DNA from: Candidatus Phyllobacterium onerii
Lineage (GTDB): Bacteria; Pseudomonadota; Alphaproteobacteria; Rhizobiales; Rhizobiaceae
NCBI RefSeq assembly: GCF_028331445.1
Contig: NZ_JAQMHX010000010.1
Coordinates: forward strand, 62,001-126,000
DNA length: 64,000 nt
Reading direction: 5' to 3'
In this document: positions 1-8,352 of the stretch, in pieces
Numbering within the stretch: position 1 is the first letter of the stretch
Layout: every line of letters starts with the position of its first letter
The notes under the pieces: model-generated
Database searches by the model: none
What the model was told of the DNA's origin: nothing
What the model saw: only the letters and a program-made list of their open reading frames with translations
Translations under genes and position numbers: made by a program

Positions 1-228
1 GTTCGTGTGGGGGTTCGCCCCGACCGTTAGCTCCGTTTCAGATCTCAAGCCTGAATTATTTTCCCTGATCTGGTAGTACCAAATTTCCCCATCGTCAAGA
101 GTAACTTCGGCCGGACTTGCGCCAAAACCCGGCTCAATCTTTTCTATATCGCCCAATATAGAGCGTTCCTCGACGCGTTCTTGCCGGATAAGTCTGATCC
201 ACCATCCCCGGTCCGGTCGATGAGGCAA
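1..228 (-). CDS. possible partial open frame at window edge, unrecognised
   Basis: A minus-strand frame is open from about 228 (TTG) to the left edge, some 76 codons without a stop; an in-frame stop lies just upstream at 241-243. The product is acidic, with many Asp, Glu and aromatic residues. I do not recognise it. There is no clear ribosome binding site before the TTG, so it could be a remnant or chance. It would lie downstream of the TetR gene on the same strand. Confidence 0.25.
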   Translation of the reverse strand, partial: MPHRPDRGWWIRLIRQERVEERSILGDIEKIEPGFGASPAEVTLDDGEIWYYQIRENNSGLRSETELTVGANPHTN

Positions 229-288
229 AAAGGATATCGGTTAAACTGGTAAAACCAGATATCGCTTCAACATGAGCGGTCGCCGATC

Positions 289-930
289 TCATGCCTCGCT
301 CTCCGCCTGCCGTATCGCGGCGTCAACGAGCGCCGTCGCCGCCCATTCAGCAACAGACTGCGCGCGGGCTGAGGTCAGTCCCCAGATATCTTTCAACACG
401 ATCAGCACCTCGACGCCGAAGACAAGCGAGAGCGCCTGTGCGAGGCGTTCGCGGGATTCGGGCGTCACCGTCCCCTGCAGAGGCGCAGTCGCGCACTTCA
501 GCAGATCGACGCGGTGGCCGCGTGTGAACAGCGGCTCATTGCCGAGCGTGCCGGCCTGGCGCAGCACCCACTGGTCCAGCGAAAGCTTCAGCGCCGCCTT
601 GAAGGTCGCCTCGAACTCGTCGATGCGCGGCATCGCGGTCGCCAGCAGATCGGCAACACGGGTGCGTGCATCGGGGCTGTCGGACGACCAGTCGAGTATA
701 GGCCCCAGGGCCTCTCCCACCACGGCATGCACGAGCGCGGCCTGGCTTGGAAAGTAACGGTAGGCCGTTGCGCGCGAAACTTCGGCAGCCTCGGCAACTT
801 CACTTACCGAGGGAGTAATGCCGGATTGCATGAGCCGTGTTGCGGTATCGAGCATCAGTTTGCGCGTGCGGGCACGCGGGCCCCGCTCGGCGCGACTGGC
901 GGTTTCGTTCTGTTGACGTGAGACAGACAT
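289..930 (-). CDS. TetR/AcrR family transcriptional regulator
   Basis: A 213-residue protein starting at ATG 930. A longer frame exists upstream, but it has no family character and would run into the divergent promoter. Residues about 25-70 form the TetR N-terminal domain, with the helix-turn-helix at about 40-60 (core VSRATAYRYFPS), followed by an all-helical ligand-binding part of normal length. The gene is divergent from the Tm-1-like operon, with about 100 bp between the two start codons. An imperfect palindrome in that gap (938-953) is a likely operator. TetR proteins usually repress a neighbouring operon until a small ligand binds, so the Tm-1-like operon is the likely target. The ligand is unknown. 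Confidence 0.85.
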   Translation of the reverse strand: MSVSRQQNETASRAERGPRARTRKLMLDTATRLMQSGITPSVSEVAEAAEVSRATAYRYFPSQAALVHAVVGEALGPILDWSSDSPDARTRVADLLATAMPRIDEFEATFKAALKLSLDQWVLRQAGTLGNEPLFTRGHRVDLLKCATAPLQGTVTPESRERLAQALSLVFGVEVLIVLKDIWGLTSARAQSVAEWAATALVDAAIRQAESEA

Positions 931-937
931 ATCTTTA

Positions 938-953
938 TGATACGCTCGTCTCA
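938..953. promoter_or_regulatory. candidate TetR operator
   Basis: TGATACG and CGTCTCA flank a CT centre, an inverted repeat with one mismatch in seven. It lies just upstream of the TetR start codon in the divergent intergenic region, where a TetR autorepressor would bind. Confidence 0.35.
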
Positions 954-1031
954 TTAATTTGCAAGGGTCGATGGCCTGGCCCAAACCTTGAGATATCGCT
1001 GCGAGGGAATTCACCCGGTCGCGGAGGAGAA

Positions 1032-2228
1032 ATGAAGCGGATTTACGTCGTCGGCACGGCCGATACAAAGGGCGAGGAGCTTGCCTATCTGGCCGCTTGC
1101 ATCGAGACGGCGGGCGGGAGCGTTGCGCGCGTCGATGTCGGCACACGCGAGCCTGCGACCGAGGTCGATATAAATGCCGAGACGGTTGCGGCCTGCCATC
1201 CGGAGGGCGTCGGAGCGGTACTTGCCTGCGACGACCGCGGCGAAGCGGTCGAGGCGATGGGCATTGCGTTCTCTAGCTTCCTCGTTGAGCGCGAGGATAT
1301 TGCCGGCATCATCGGGATCGGTGGCGGCGGGGGCACTTCGATCATCACCGCGGGCATGCGGCAATTGCGGCTCGGCCTGCCAAAGATCATGGTCTCGACG
1401 CTCGCGTCCGGCGACGTCGCTCCCTATGTGGACGTTTCCGACATCGTGATGATGCCGTCCGTGACTGACATGGCGGGTCTGAACCGGCTCAGCCGGGTCA
1501 TCCTGCACAACGCGGCCCAGGCGATCACGGCCATGACCAGCCGGCCTGCTGAGCTGACGGCATCAAAACCGGCCCTCGGGCTTACCATGTTCGGGGTAAC
1601 GACGCCTGCCGTAACCGCCATGGTCGAGCGCCTCAGGGCGGACTACGACTGCCTGGTTTTCCACGCCACCGGCACGGGCGGGCGTACAATGGAGAAGCTT
1701 GCCGACAGCGGGCTTGTCTCGGGCGTGCTCGACATCACGACGACCGAGGTCTGCGACCTGCTTTTCGGCGGCGTCCTGCCTGCCACCCCGGACCGTCTCG
1801 GCGCGATTGCCCGCTCGGGCTTGCCCTATGTCGGCTCCGTCGGCGCGCTCGACATGGTGAACTTCTGGGCGCCGGAGACGATCCCGGAGCGCTATGCTGG
1901 CCGGCTATTCTACCGCCACAACCCGAACATCACGCTGATGCGCACGACGTCGGCCGAATGTGCGCAGATTGGGCGCTGGCTTGGCGAGAAGCTCAATCTT
2001 TGCCACGGCCCTGTACGCTTCCTCATTCCCGAGAAAGGTGTCTCGGCCCTCGACGTCGAAGGCGGTGCATTCTTCGATCCGCAAGCCGATGTCGCGCTCT
2101 TTGCCGCGCTCGAGGCGACGGTGAAGCCGACGGCGGCTCGACGTATCGTCCGCCTGCCGCTCCATATCAACGAGCCGCAATTCGCAGAGGCCGCCGTTGC
2201 AGCCTACCGCGACATCGCCAAGCCCTGA
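1032..2228 (+). CDS. Tm-1-like (UPF0261) ATP-binding domain protein
   Basis: A 398-residue protein; ATG 1032 follows an AGGAGA ribosome binding site, and the frame upstream of it is non-coding. It begins MKRIYVVGTADTKGEE, typical of UPF0261, and carries a glycine-rich loop (GIGGGGGTS) near residue 95-103. Plant Tm-1, the tomato mosaic virus resistance protein, has this domain followed by a TIM-barrel domain. Here the two are separate adjacent genes 12 bp apart. The bacterial role is not established, though nucleotide binding is known for the family. It is first of four co-directional genes (TIM barrel, cupin, M24 peptidase), which suggests catabolism of a small amide or carbon compound rather than antiviral function. 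Likely controlled by the divergent TetR. Confidence 0.85.
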   Translation: MKRIYVVGTADTKGEELAYLAACIETAGGSVARVDVGTREPATEVDINAETVAACHPEGVGAVLACDDRGEAVEAMGIAFSSFLVEREDIAGIIGIGGGGGTSIITAGMRQLRLGLPKIMVSTLASGDVAPYVDVSDIVMMPSVTDMAGLNRLSRVILHNAAQAITAMTSRPAELTASKPALGLTMFGVTTPAVTAMVERLRADYDCLVFHATGTGGRTMEKLADSGLVSGVLDITTTEVCDLLFGGVLPATPDRLGAIARSGLPYVGSVGALDMVNFWAPETIPERYAGRLFYRHNPNITLMRTTSAECAQIGRWLGEKLNLCHGPVRFLIPEKGVSALDVEGGAFFDPQADVALFAALEATVKPTAARRIVRLPLHINEPQFAEAAVAAYRDIAKP

Positions 2229-2240
2229 AAGACAGAATCG

Positions 2241-3083
2241 ATGCCAGCCATACCTCGCAAAGCCATTCTCGAAAAATTCCACGGCATGATCGCAGCCGGC
2301 GTGCCAATTGTCGGCGGCGGCGCCGGCACGGGCATCTCCGCCAAGGCGGAGGAGGCTGGCGGCATCGACCTCATCATTATCTACAATTCGGGGCGCTACC
2401 GCATGGCGGGGCGCGGTTCGGCGGCCGGCCTGCTTGCCTATGGCAATGCCAACGAGATCGTCAAGGATATGGCGCTCGAAGTACTGCCCGTTGTGAAAAA
2501 GACGCCGGTGCTTGCCGGCGTCAACGGCACGGATCCCTTCGTGCTGATGCCGCATTTCCTCGCAGAACTGAAGGCAATGGGCTTTTCCGGCGTCCAGAAC
2601 TTTCCCACAATCGGCCTGTTCGACGGCCGGATACGGCAGAGTTTCGAGGAGACCGGCATGGGCTACGCTCTGGAGGTCGAGATGATCGCCATGGCCCACG
2701 GGCTGGATCTGCTGACGACGCCCTATGTCTTCAATGACAGCGAGGCGGCCGCCATGACGGGTGCCGGCGCCGACATCGTCGTGGCGCATATGGGGGTGAC
2801 GACCGGCGGCACGATAGGCGCAACCTCCGGCAAATCGCTTGATGACTGCGTCGATGAGATCACGGCAATCGCCAAGGCGGCGCGCTCTTTGCGCGACGAC
2901 GTCATCGTCCTTTGCCACGGCGGCCCGATATCCATGCCGGAGGACGCGCGCTACATCCTGGAGCGTTGCCCTGGCTGTCACGGCTTTTACGGCGCAAGCT
3001 CGATGGAGCGCCTGCCGGCCGAGGCGGCGATCCGCAAGCAGACGGAAGATTTCAAGGCGCTCGCCATCGGCCCGGCCGGCTGA
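2241..3083 (+). CDS. phosphoenolpyruvate hydrolase family TIM-barrel protein
   Basis: A 280-residue protein of the TIM-barrel family that matches the C-terminal half of plant Tm-1 and is often named phosphoenolpyruvate hydrolase family. Visible features are the N-terminal glycine-rich stretch ([12 protein letters not shown], near residue 25), the conserved [16 protein letters not shown] segment near 50, and a barrel-end histidine region ([11 protein letters not shown], near residue 225). The start is 12 bp after the Tm-1-like stop, so the two are surely co-transcribed. The substrate is unknown. The family is related to isocitrate lyase/PEP mutase-like barrels, so a C-C or phosphoester lyase reaction is possible but is inference. 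Confidence 0.8.
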   Translation: MPAIPRKAILEKFHGMIAAGVPIVGGGAGTGISAKAEEAGGIDLIIIYNSGRYRMAGRGSAAGLLAYGNANEIVKDMALEVLPVVKKTPVLAGVNGTDPFVLMPHFLAELKAMGFSGVQNFPTIGLFDGRIRQSFEETGMGYALEVEMIAMAHGLDLLTTPYVFNDSEAAAMTGAGADIVVAHMGVTTGGTIGATSGKSLDDCVDEITAIAKAARSLRDDVIVLCHGGPISMPEDARYILERCPGCHGFYGASSMERLPAEAAIRKQTEDFKALAIGPAG

Positions 3084-3109
3084 CGAGAGGCACGGGAGGA
3101 GACCATCTC

Positions 3110-3523
3110 ATGGCAAAGACCAACTACTTCAACTATCCGCAGGATGTGAGCGCCTTCGGTTTCGACTGGGGCAAACTATCGCTGACGGTGGCGCCGGAGG
3201 TCAACGGCGCCGGGCGTTTTTCTGGTGGTGTCGTCGACCTGCCGAGTGGCGAGGGCCATGCCCGCCACAATCACCCGGGTGCGGAGGAAATCATCTTCGT
3301 CATCTCCGGCGAGGGCGAACAGATGGTTGAGGACGAGAACGGCAACCCGATCACCACGAAAGTGGGCCCCGGCTGCACCATTTATGTTCCGGAAAGCCGC
3401 TTTCATTCGACGAAGAATACTGGCCATGATCCGATGCAGCTCTTCGTCGTCTATTCGCCGGCGGGGCCGGAGCTTGCGCTTCGCGAGTTGCCGGACTTCC
3501 GCCTGCTGCCGCCGGGCTCCTGA
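3110..3523 (+). CDS. cupin-domain protein
   Basis: A 137-residue single-domain cupin starting at ATG 3110 after a GGAGGAG site; the frame upstream is only the shadow of the preceding gene. Residues about 45-65 carry the metal-binding cupin motif 1 (GHARHNHPGAEE, then IIFVISGEGE), and motif 2 lies further on around YVPESRFHSTKN. Small cupins in catabolic operons are usually isomerases, dioxygenases or sugar-binding auxiliary proteins; nothing here selects one. It sits third in the Tm-1-like operon, 26 bp after the TIM-barrel gene. Confidence 0.8.
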   Translation: MAKTNYFNYPQDVSAFGFDWGKLSLTVAPEVNGAGRFSGGVVDLPSGEGHARHNHPGAEEIIFVISGEGEQMVEDENGNPITTKVGPGCTIYVPESRFHSTKNTGHDPMQLFVVYSPAGPELALRELPDFRLLPPGS

Positions 3524-3557
3524 AGCCGGGGCCACACATTTTCTGGGAGGAAAACCG

Positions 3558-4745
3558 TTGAACATCAATCCAGGGGAAACAAGGTCCACCGTGCCGCCGT
3601 TCGATACGGCCAAGCTCGACGGGCTCATGGAGGGGGCAGGCATTGATGTCATCGTCGCCACCTCCAAGCACAACACGCAATATCTGATGGGCGGCTACAA
3701 GTTCATCTTCTTCACCGTCATGGATGCGATCAGCCATAGCCGATACCTGCCAATGGTGATCTACCAGAAGGGCGCGCCGGACCACTCGGCCTATGTGGGC
3801 AACCGCATGGAGGGCGCAGAGCACCAGAACAATCCGTTCTGGACGCCCGCCGTGCATACGGCAACCTGGGGCACACTGGATGCCGCCGGGCTCGCCGTCG
3901 AGCACCTGAAGAGGATCGGCAAGGCCGGCGGGTGCATCGGCATCGAGCCGGCCTTCCTGCCTTCCGACGCCCGCGATCTTCTTGCCTCGCGGCTGGAGGG
4001 CGCGCGGTTCGCCGATGCCACGCATGCTTTGGAGCGGCTGAGGGCCGTCAAGACGCCGGATGAACTGGCAAAGCTGAGGAGCGCCTCCGAACTGATCACC
4101 GGCGCGATGCTGGCTACGATCTCGGCGGTCCGCGCGGGCTCGACGAAGAAGCAGATCATCGAGCAACTGCGGCGCGAGGAAACGAACCGCGGCTTGCATT
4201 TCGAGTACTGCCTGCTTACGCTGGGATCCAGCCACAACCGCGCAGCCTCGCCTCAGGCCTGGGCCGAGGGCGAGGTGCTTTCGATCGATTCCGGCGGTAA
4301 CTATCACGGCTATATCGGTGACCTCTGCCGCATGGCTGTGCTCGGTGAGCCGGATGCGGAGCTTGAGGACCTTCTGGCCGAGGTTGCGTCCATCCAGCAG
4401 GCGGCTTTCGCCAAGGTGGGGGCAGGGCCTGCGGGCGGTGAAATGATCGAGGCAGCGGAAGCCATGCTCAAGGCCTCGCCGTCGGCGGCTTTCACCGACT
4501 TCTTCTGCCACGGCATGGGCCTCATCAGCCACGAAGCGCCGTTTCTAATGACGAACCACCCCGTCGCCTATGAGGGCATCGATGCCCACCGGCCGCTGGA
4601 AGCCGGCATGGTGATCTCGGTCGAGACGACGATGCTTCACCCCAAGCGCGGCTTCATCAAGCTGGAGGATACGCTCGCCATCACCGATACCGGCTATGAG
4701 ATGTTCGGCGACCGCGGCCGCGGCTGGAATCGCGGCGGCCTTTAG
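3558..4745 (+). CDS. M24 family metallopeptidase (Xaa-Pro peptidase/creatinase-like)
   Basis: A 395-residue protein. I chose the TTG at 3558 because a GGGAGG site precedes it and the product begins in register with the creatinase N-terminal domain; the frame extends further upstream only through the cupin gene. The C-terminal pita-bread domain (about 165-395) shows the metal ligands: Asp in LSIDSGGNYHGYIGDL, His in FFCHGMGLISHEAP, Glu in VISVETT and Glu in IKLEDT. The family hydrolyses Xaa-Pro bonds or small C-N bonds such as creatine. With a cupin and Tm-1-like proteins beside it, a small-molecule amidohydrolase role is likely. The operon ends here; the next genes are on the other strand. 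Confidence 0.85.
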   Translation: MNINPGETRSTVPPFDTAKLDGLMEGAGIDVIVATSKHNTQYLMGGYKFIFFTVMDAISHSRYLPMVIYQKGAPDHSAYVGNRMEGAEHQNNPFWTPAVHTATWGTLDAAGLAVEHLKRIGKAGGCIGIEPAFLPSDARDLLASRLEGARFADATHALERLRAVKTPDELAKLRSASELITGAMLATISAVRAGSTKKQIIEQLRREETNRGLHFEYCLLTLGSSHNRAASPQAWAEGEVLSIDSGGNYHGYIGDLCRMAVLGEPDAELEDLLAEVASIQQAAFAKVGAGPAGGEMIEAAEAMLKASPSAAFTDFFCHGMGLISHEAPFLMTNHPVAYEGIDAHRPLEAGMVISVETTMLHPKRGFIKLEDTLAITDTGYEMFGDRGRGWNRGGL

Positions 4746-4816
4746 TCGATCGACTTTCGGCATATCGAGGACTCGGCGACCTTCGGGGATCGGGTCGCTT
4801 GCGCTCATGGCTCGGC

Positions 4817-5410
4817 TCAGGTGTGGCGGATTTCCGTTCCCAGCACCTTCAAGCATTCGCGGATGAAGGCGGCGAGCGCCGTCCAGCCCTTTGCGGAAAC
4901 CATCCTGCCATCGACATAGGCCTCGGTCGGAGTGAGGTCGATGTAAGTGCCGCCCGCCAATGTGACTTCGGGTTCGCAGGCCCCAAGTGCACCCACCTTC
5001 TTGCCGCGAACGACGCCATCGACCGCGATCAGGATCTGGACCCCGTGACAGATGGTAAAGATCGGCTTCTTCTCGTCGTGGAAATGGCGCACCATCGCCT
5101 ACACCCGCTTGTCGGTGCGGATATATTCCGGCCCGCGCCCGCCGGCGCAGTAGACGGCATGATATTGATCGAGCTGTATCTCGGCTTCGGAAAATGTCTT
5201 GTTGATGGTGACGTTGTGCCCCAGTTTTTCGCTGTAAGTCTGGTCACCCTCGAAATCGTGCAGCGACGTCCTGAGGATGTCGCCGGCCTTTTTGTCGGGG
5301 CAGACGACGTGCACCGTATGGCCGACGGCCTCCATGGCCTGCTGGTAGACGAAGATTTCGTACTCCTCGGTGAAATCGCCGGTGAGCATAAGGATGTTCT
5401 TGCCTGGCAT
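4817..5410 (-). pseudogene. DJ-1/PfpI family protein interrupted by an in-frame stop
   Basis: Reading minus from ATG 5410 gives a good DJ-1/PfpI N-terminus (MPGKNILMLTGDFTEEYE) for 103 residues. It is then cut by TAG at 5099-5101, and the same frame continues for about 94 residues to 4817. The downstream part contains the nucleophile elbow (FTICHGVQIL), so the cysteine lies beyond the stop. One base change (CAG to TAG) explains the break; there is no frameshift. A full product would be about 197 residues, the normal family length. The two halves read as one undecayed protein, so the mutation is recent or is a sequencing error. It converges on the Tm-1-like operon. Confidence 0.8.
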
Positions 5411-5464
5411 GGGTTCTCCTCCTCGTTGGCAGGTTGGACAGGCACTCCCTTGCCTGCCGGGTTC

Positions 5465-5612
5465 TCAGATTTCGTCGAATGCTGACAGCAGCCGGTCGCG
5501 CGAAAGTTCGATATGGATGCGCATTGCGTTCGCCGCGGCGTCGGGGTCGCGGGTCGCGAAGGCATCGGGCAGCGTCTGGTGTTCGCCGAGTGCCTCCTCG
5601 GTCACGTCACCC
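5465..5612 (-). pseudogene. GntR-family (FCD) regulator, 3' remnant
   Basis: The last 46 or so codons of an FCD-type GntR regulator, ending at TGA 5465-5467. The segment reads EHQTLPDAFATRDPDAAAN, then AMRIHIELSRDRLLSAFDEI, the final helices of the FCD ligand-binding domain. The reading is lost abruptly near 5610, and no DNA-binding domain is found upstream, so about 80 percent of the gene is missing. It sits just upstream of the broken DJ-1 gene on the same strand and may once have regulated it. Confidence 0.6.
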
Positions 5613-6094
5613 AGAAGTGGTGCCGTCTCTTTGTTGCTCCTCCATACTGCTCCGAATCGGCGAGGGTGATGCAGGGCTTCCTTCCGCTGAGTAGCTTGCG
5701 TTGCCTCGGTACCTCGACCGAGCGGAAAACCAAACGGTCCCTGATGCTCTCAATTTGTGCTTCGAAAGTCGTATAACGTCTCAACGGGAACTGCACCTTC
5801 AGAATGCCGCATGAGTGGCTCTACGGTTCGATTCTGCTAAAGGCGGCATTTTGAACTGAGCTTTCCATGAGCCATGGATAGCACATCTAACCGTCATTGC
5901 GGCAACTAAACTGATGGGGCCGGAAGCGGACTGTCCGGTTGTCCGGCGAGAGACTAAGTAAGCCGTCGGTCCGGAGCCAGAACAGCCGTTGATCGAAAGC
6001 AGCGCTCCGCCAGCGAGCACGGTGGGCGATCGAGATCGAGGACATAGACCAAGTAGCTCAGTGCTCGCCCAAGCAGTATCCAGAGGAGCTGCTT
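5613..6094. other. intergenic stretch without recognisable gene
   Basis: Lies between the GntR remnant and the SnoaL remnant. Short frames exist on both strands but none reads as a family member. It probably marks a deletion junction where two unrelated decayed loci were joined. Confidence 0.4.
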
Positions 6095-6265
6095 ACAACA
6101 TCCGTTCGAGATGGCTGAATTCTCCGGCATGAACTGGAGGACGTCCCAGTCCTCAATAAGCTTACCGTTGTCATCGAGCCGGAAAATGTCGATTCCAGCA
6201 AAGGCGTGGTTGTTGGGCCATTGCTGGAAACAATGCAAAACGACTAGATCACTCTCTGCAATGGC
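6095..6265 (-). pseudogene. SnoaL/NTF2-like protein, C-terminal remnant
   Basis: Minus-strand frame reading AESDLVVLHCFQQWPNN, then FAGIDIFRLDDNGKLIED and WDVLQFMPENSA, which is the C-terminal half of a SnoaL-like (nuclear transport factor 2 fold) polyketide-cyclase-type protein. A stop precedes it at 6266-6268, and after the expected end the frame runs on into unrelated sequence to 5954. The N-terminal half is missing. It is a non-functional leftover. Confidence 0.55.
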
Positions 6266-6352
6266 CTACTTAATTCATTACCCGCTTACCCGGCCACTCT
6301 TCGCGGAGCGCCGCACGATCGTCGCCAACTGAGGCGAGTTTCTGTTTAAAAA

Positions 6353-7387
6353 CTAGCAAAGTTCTGCCATGATTTTCGATTGGATAGCGATGTGTCTCTC
6401 GCCGTTTGCCCTCCCAGACCGCGGACGATCGAGGTCAAGACCCGAACCATTTGCAAAATTCAAACATAAATACTGAAGAACGAAAGTCACAAGAAGTGTA
6501 TTCGCGAACGCGCTCGGCGTTATGTCTGAATTTCTTGTCGGGATTATCTGACAATTTGCGAATCCAGCGAAAGCCGCAGCAATTTGTTCACTACGGCGAA
6601 AAACAGGTTCCGCGCCCGCAAGCAGTAAAATAGAATCTTCGGGCTCAACCATAAAATTCATTCCGTGAATAAAATTCTCTGTTTCGGCGGCAATCGCGAG
6701 GATACCACCAGCTTCGTGGAATTTCGCCGCTGCATAATTTGCGTTGGCCAGGCCGGGACCTGCGCCGAGAAAGAAAAGTTTTCCATCGGGATCAATCTTT
6801 CCGCCCACTGCCATCGCGGTTTCGGACGCGTTTCTTAACAAGGCTGGAACAGTCTCAATCAGTGTCAGCATGTTGTTGGCGGGACGGCCCGCCCATGCGG
6901 ATACAAGCTGGACGAGTGCCAGCAGCGTGACTGTATAATCGAGCGTGTGGGGTGTCTTTCGGGACAGCGGAGAAAAGGGCAGCACAATCGTTTCATCCGC
7001 GGCATTGGCGAGGTTGCTTTGCCCGTTGCAAGTCAGCGCAATGACCCGTGCACCGGCCTTGCGCGTAACATTTGCGGCCTCGACTGTTCTTTTGGTGCCA
7101 CCGGAAATGGAGCTCAAAATGACGGTGTCCGTTGAAACAAATTTCGTGAAGACCGACAATTCCATTGAGGTCCGTGGCTGGACGTTAATTCCAAGCTCGC
7201 AGAAAACCGTGCCGAGCGCTGCGGGGGCAAAAGCGGAATCGCCGCAGCCGCCGGCAAAAACCCTGCCAATGGGTGCAGCAATCCGGGCGGCGCGCTCGGT
7301 CAGGGGAGCAACGCAGGCCAAAAGGATTTCGCTCTGAGCAGCGATCTCGCGTGCCATCATCTCGTTCATGCTTATAGACTCCGTCAT
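6353..7387 (-). CDS. double-SIS-domain sugar isomerase/deglycase-like protein
   Basis: A 344-residue protein with two SIS domains and no glutaminase domain, as in AgaS, FrlB and the isomerase half of GlmS. SIS 1 has the phosphosugar loop GGCGDSAFAP near residue 46 and the serine loop SSISGGTKRT near 95. SIS 2 has FLGAGPGLANANYAA near 205 and a GlmS-like ENFIHGMN. The start is ATG 7387 (a GTG one codon earlier is possible), overlapping the stop of the eIF2B-like gene as TGATG, so translation is coupled. It is the last gene of the sugar operon. The likely substrate is a phosphorylated amino- or keto-sugar made by the kinases upstream; the exact sugar cannot be read from sequence. Confidence 0.8.
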   Translation of the reverse strand: MTESISMNEMMAREIAAQSEILLACVAPLTERAARIAAPIGRVFAGGCGDSAFAPAALGTVFCELGINVQPRTSMELSVFTKFVSTDTVILSSISGGTKRTVEAANVTRKAGARVIALTCNGQSNLANAADETIVLPFSPLSRKTPHTLDYTVTLLALVQLVSAWAGRPANNMLTLIETVPALLRNASETAMAVGGKIDPDGKLFFLGAGPGLANANYAAAKFHEAGGILAIAAETENFIHGMNFMVEPEDSILLLAGAEPVFRRSEQIAAAFAGFANCQIIPTRNSDITPSAFANTLLVTFVLQYLCLNFANGSGLDLDRPRSGRANGERHIAIQSKIMAELC

Positions 7388-8352
7388 CACGCGTTGAATA
7401 AAGTCTGTCCCAGCGCCCAGATCGCCTGCGGGGGCACTGGCCCATACTCGGTCAGTAACGCCGTCGTGAGTTCTGCCGGTATGACTTCAAGCTCGGGGGC
7501 CTGTGTATGGGCCCGTTCGAGTCCCTTGATCGATAGCCCTTCATGCAGGGGACTGTCATAATTTCGCAGAGCCGGATCGGGACGGTGACCCTCATAACTG
7601 CGCATGTCGAGCTTCAGTAGGTCGGTGCAGCCAAACACCTCTTTGCCCTGCTCCTTGGCAAGCCGGGCGATCATACGGCTGCCGATGGTATTGAGGAAGC
7701 TGCCATCGGCACGCAGGGTCTCCACGCCGAAAAGGGCAACATCACACAGTGAGAGTCCATATTCGATCGCAGCGTCGGGGATGTACCGCACAGAAAGACC
7801 AGCTGGCAAAAACTCTTCAAGGTATCGCGCGCCGCCCGAGATGCTGCGGCTCTCCGGCACCACGATGATTAACTCGGAGTTGGCCCGAGCAAGCGCAACC
7901 ACGATTGCAGCAACGGTACTCGAATAGTCGAACGCGATAACGCCGCGCCGCGATGAAAGATGTTTGGCCGCAATCGTCACTAGCTTGCTCTTTCTATCCG
8001 TAGCAGCCTTACTCCAGTTTTCGATCCTTTGGCTCAAGGCAGAGGCCTGTTCAGGTTCGTCATCCAGGCCGGCAAGCAGCAGCGCAAGACTATTGCCGAT
8101 GACGGGTGTATCCAGACCGCGCGTGCGAGCTATGAAATTAGCCACGCGCCGCGCCCGCTCGAGTGCTTCGCGCTTATCGGAATAGGCACCGAGTATGTGC
8201 AGCAGTAGTTCGTTGCCCAAGCCCACATGTTTGCTGGCGCCAAGCACGCCTTCGTCGACAATCTGCCAAAGATAGTGCAAAGTTGTGTCATCCGGCACCG
8301 AAAAACCGGCCTTGGCAAGCTCTTCTACATGGTCAAAACGTCGATCAGGCAT
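7387..8352 (-). CDS. eIF2B alpha/beta/delta-like (MtnA/R15P isomerase-type) protein
   Basis: A 321-residue protein starting at ATG 8352 and overlapping the preceding kinase by 8 bp. The C-terminal Rossmann-like half shows the eIF2B/MtnA core: VIAFDYSSTVAAIV, VVPESRSISGGARYLEE, then the catalytic region FGVETLRADGSFLNTIGS. Enzymatic members (5-methylthioribose-1-phosphate isomerase, ribose-1,5-bisphosphate isomerase) usually have GAD where this has GVE. The substitution could mean a changed substrate or a non-catalytic role. The N-terminal part is helical. In context, an aldose-1-phosphate to ketose-1-phosphate isomerisation following phosphorylation is the natural guess, but it is inference. 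Confidence 0.75.
   Translation of the reverse strand: MPDRRFDHVEELAKAGFSVPDDTTLHYLWQIVDEGVLGASKHVGLGNELLLHILGAYSDKREALERARRVANFIARTRGLDTPVIGNSLALLLAGLDDEPEQASALSQRIENWSKAATDRKSKLVTIAAKHLSSRRGVIAFDYSSTVAAIVVALARANSELIIVVPESRSISGGARYLEEFLPAGLSVRYIPDAAIEYGLSLCDVALFGVETLRADGSFLNTIGSRMIARLAKEQGKEVFGCTDLLKLDMRSYEGHRPDPALRNYDSPLHEGLSIKGLERAHTQAPELEVIPAELTTALLTEYGPVPPQAIWALGQTLFNA

Noticed and set aside
1905-2981. 358-codon minus-strand frame
   Set aside because: Antisense to the Tm-1-like and TIM-barrel genes; no recognisable motif.
3351-4532. 393-codon minus-strand frame
   Set aside because: Antisense to the M24 peptidase gene, which has its metal ligands in order.
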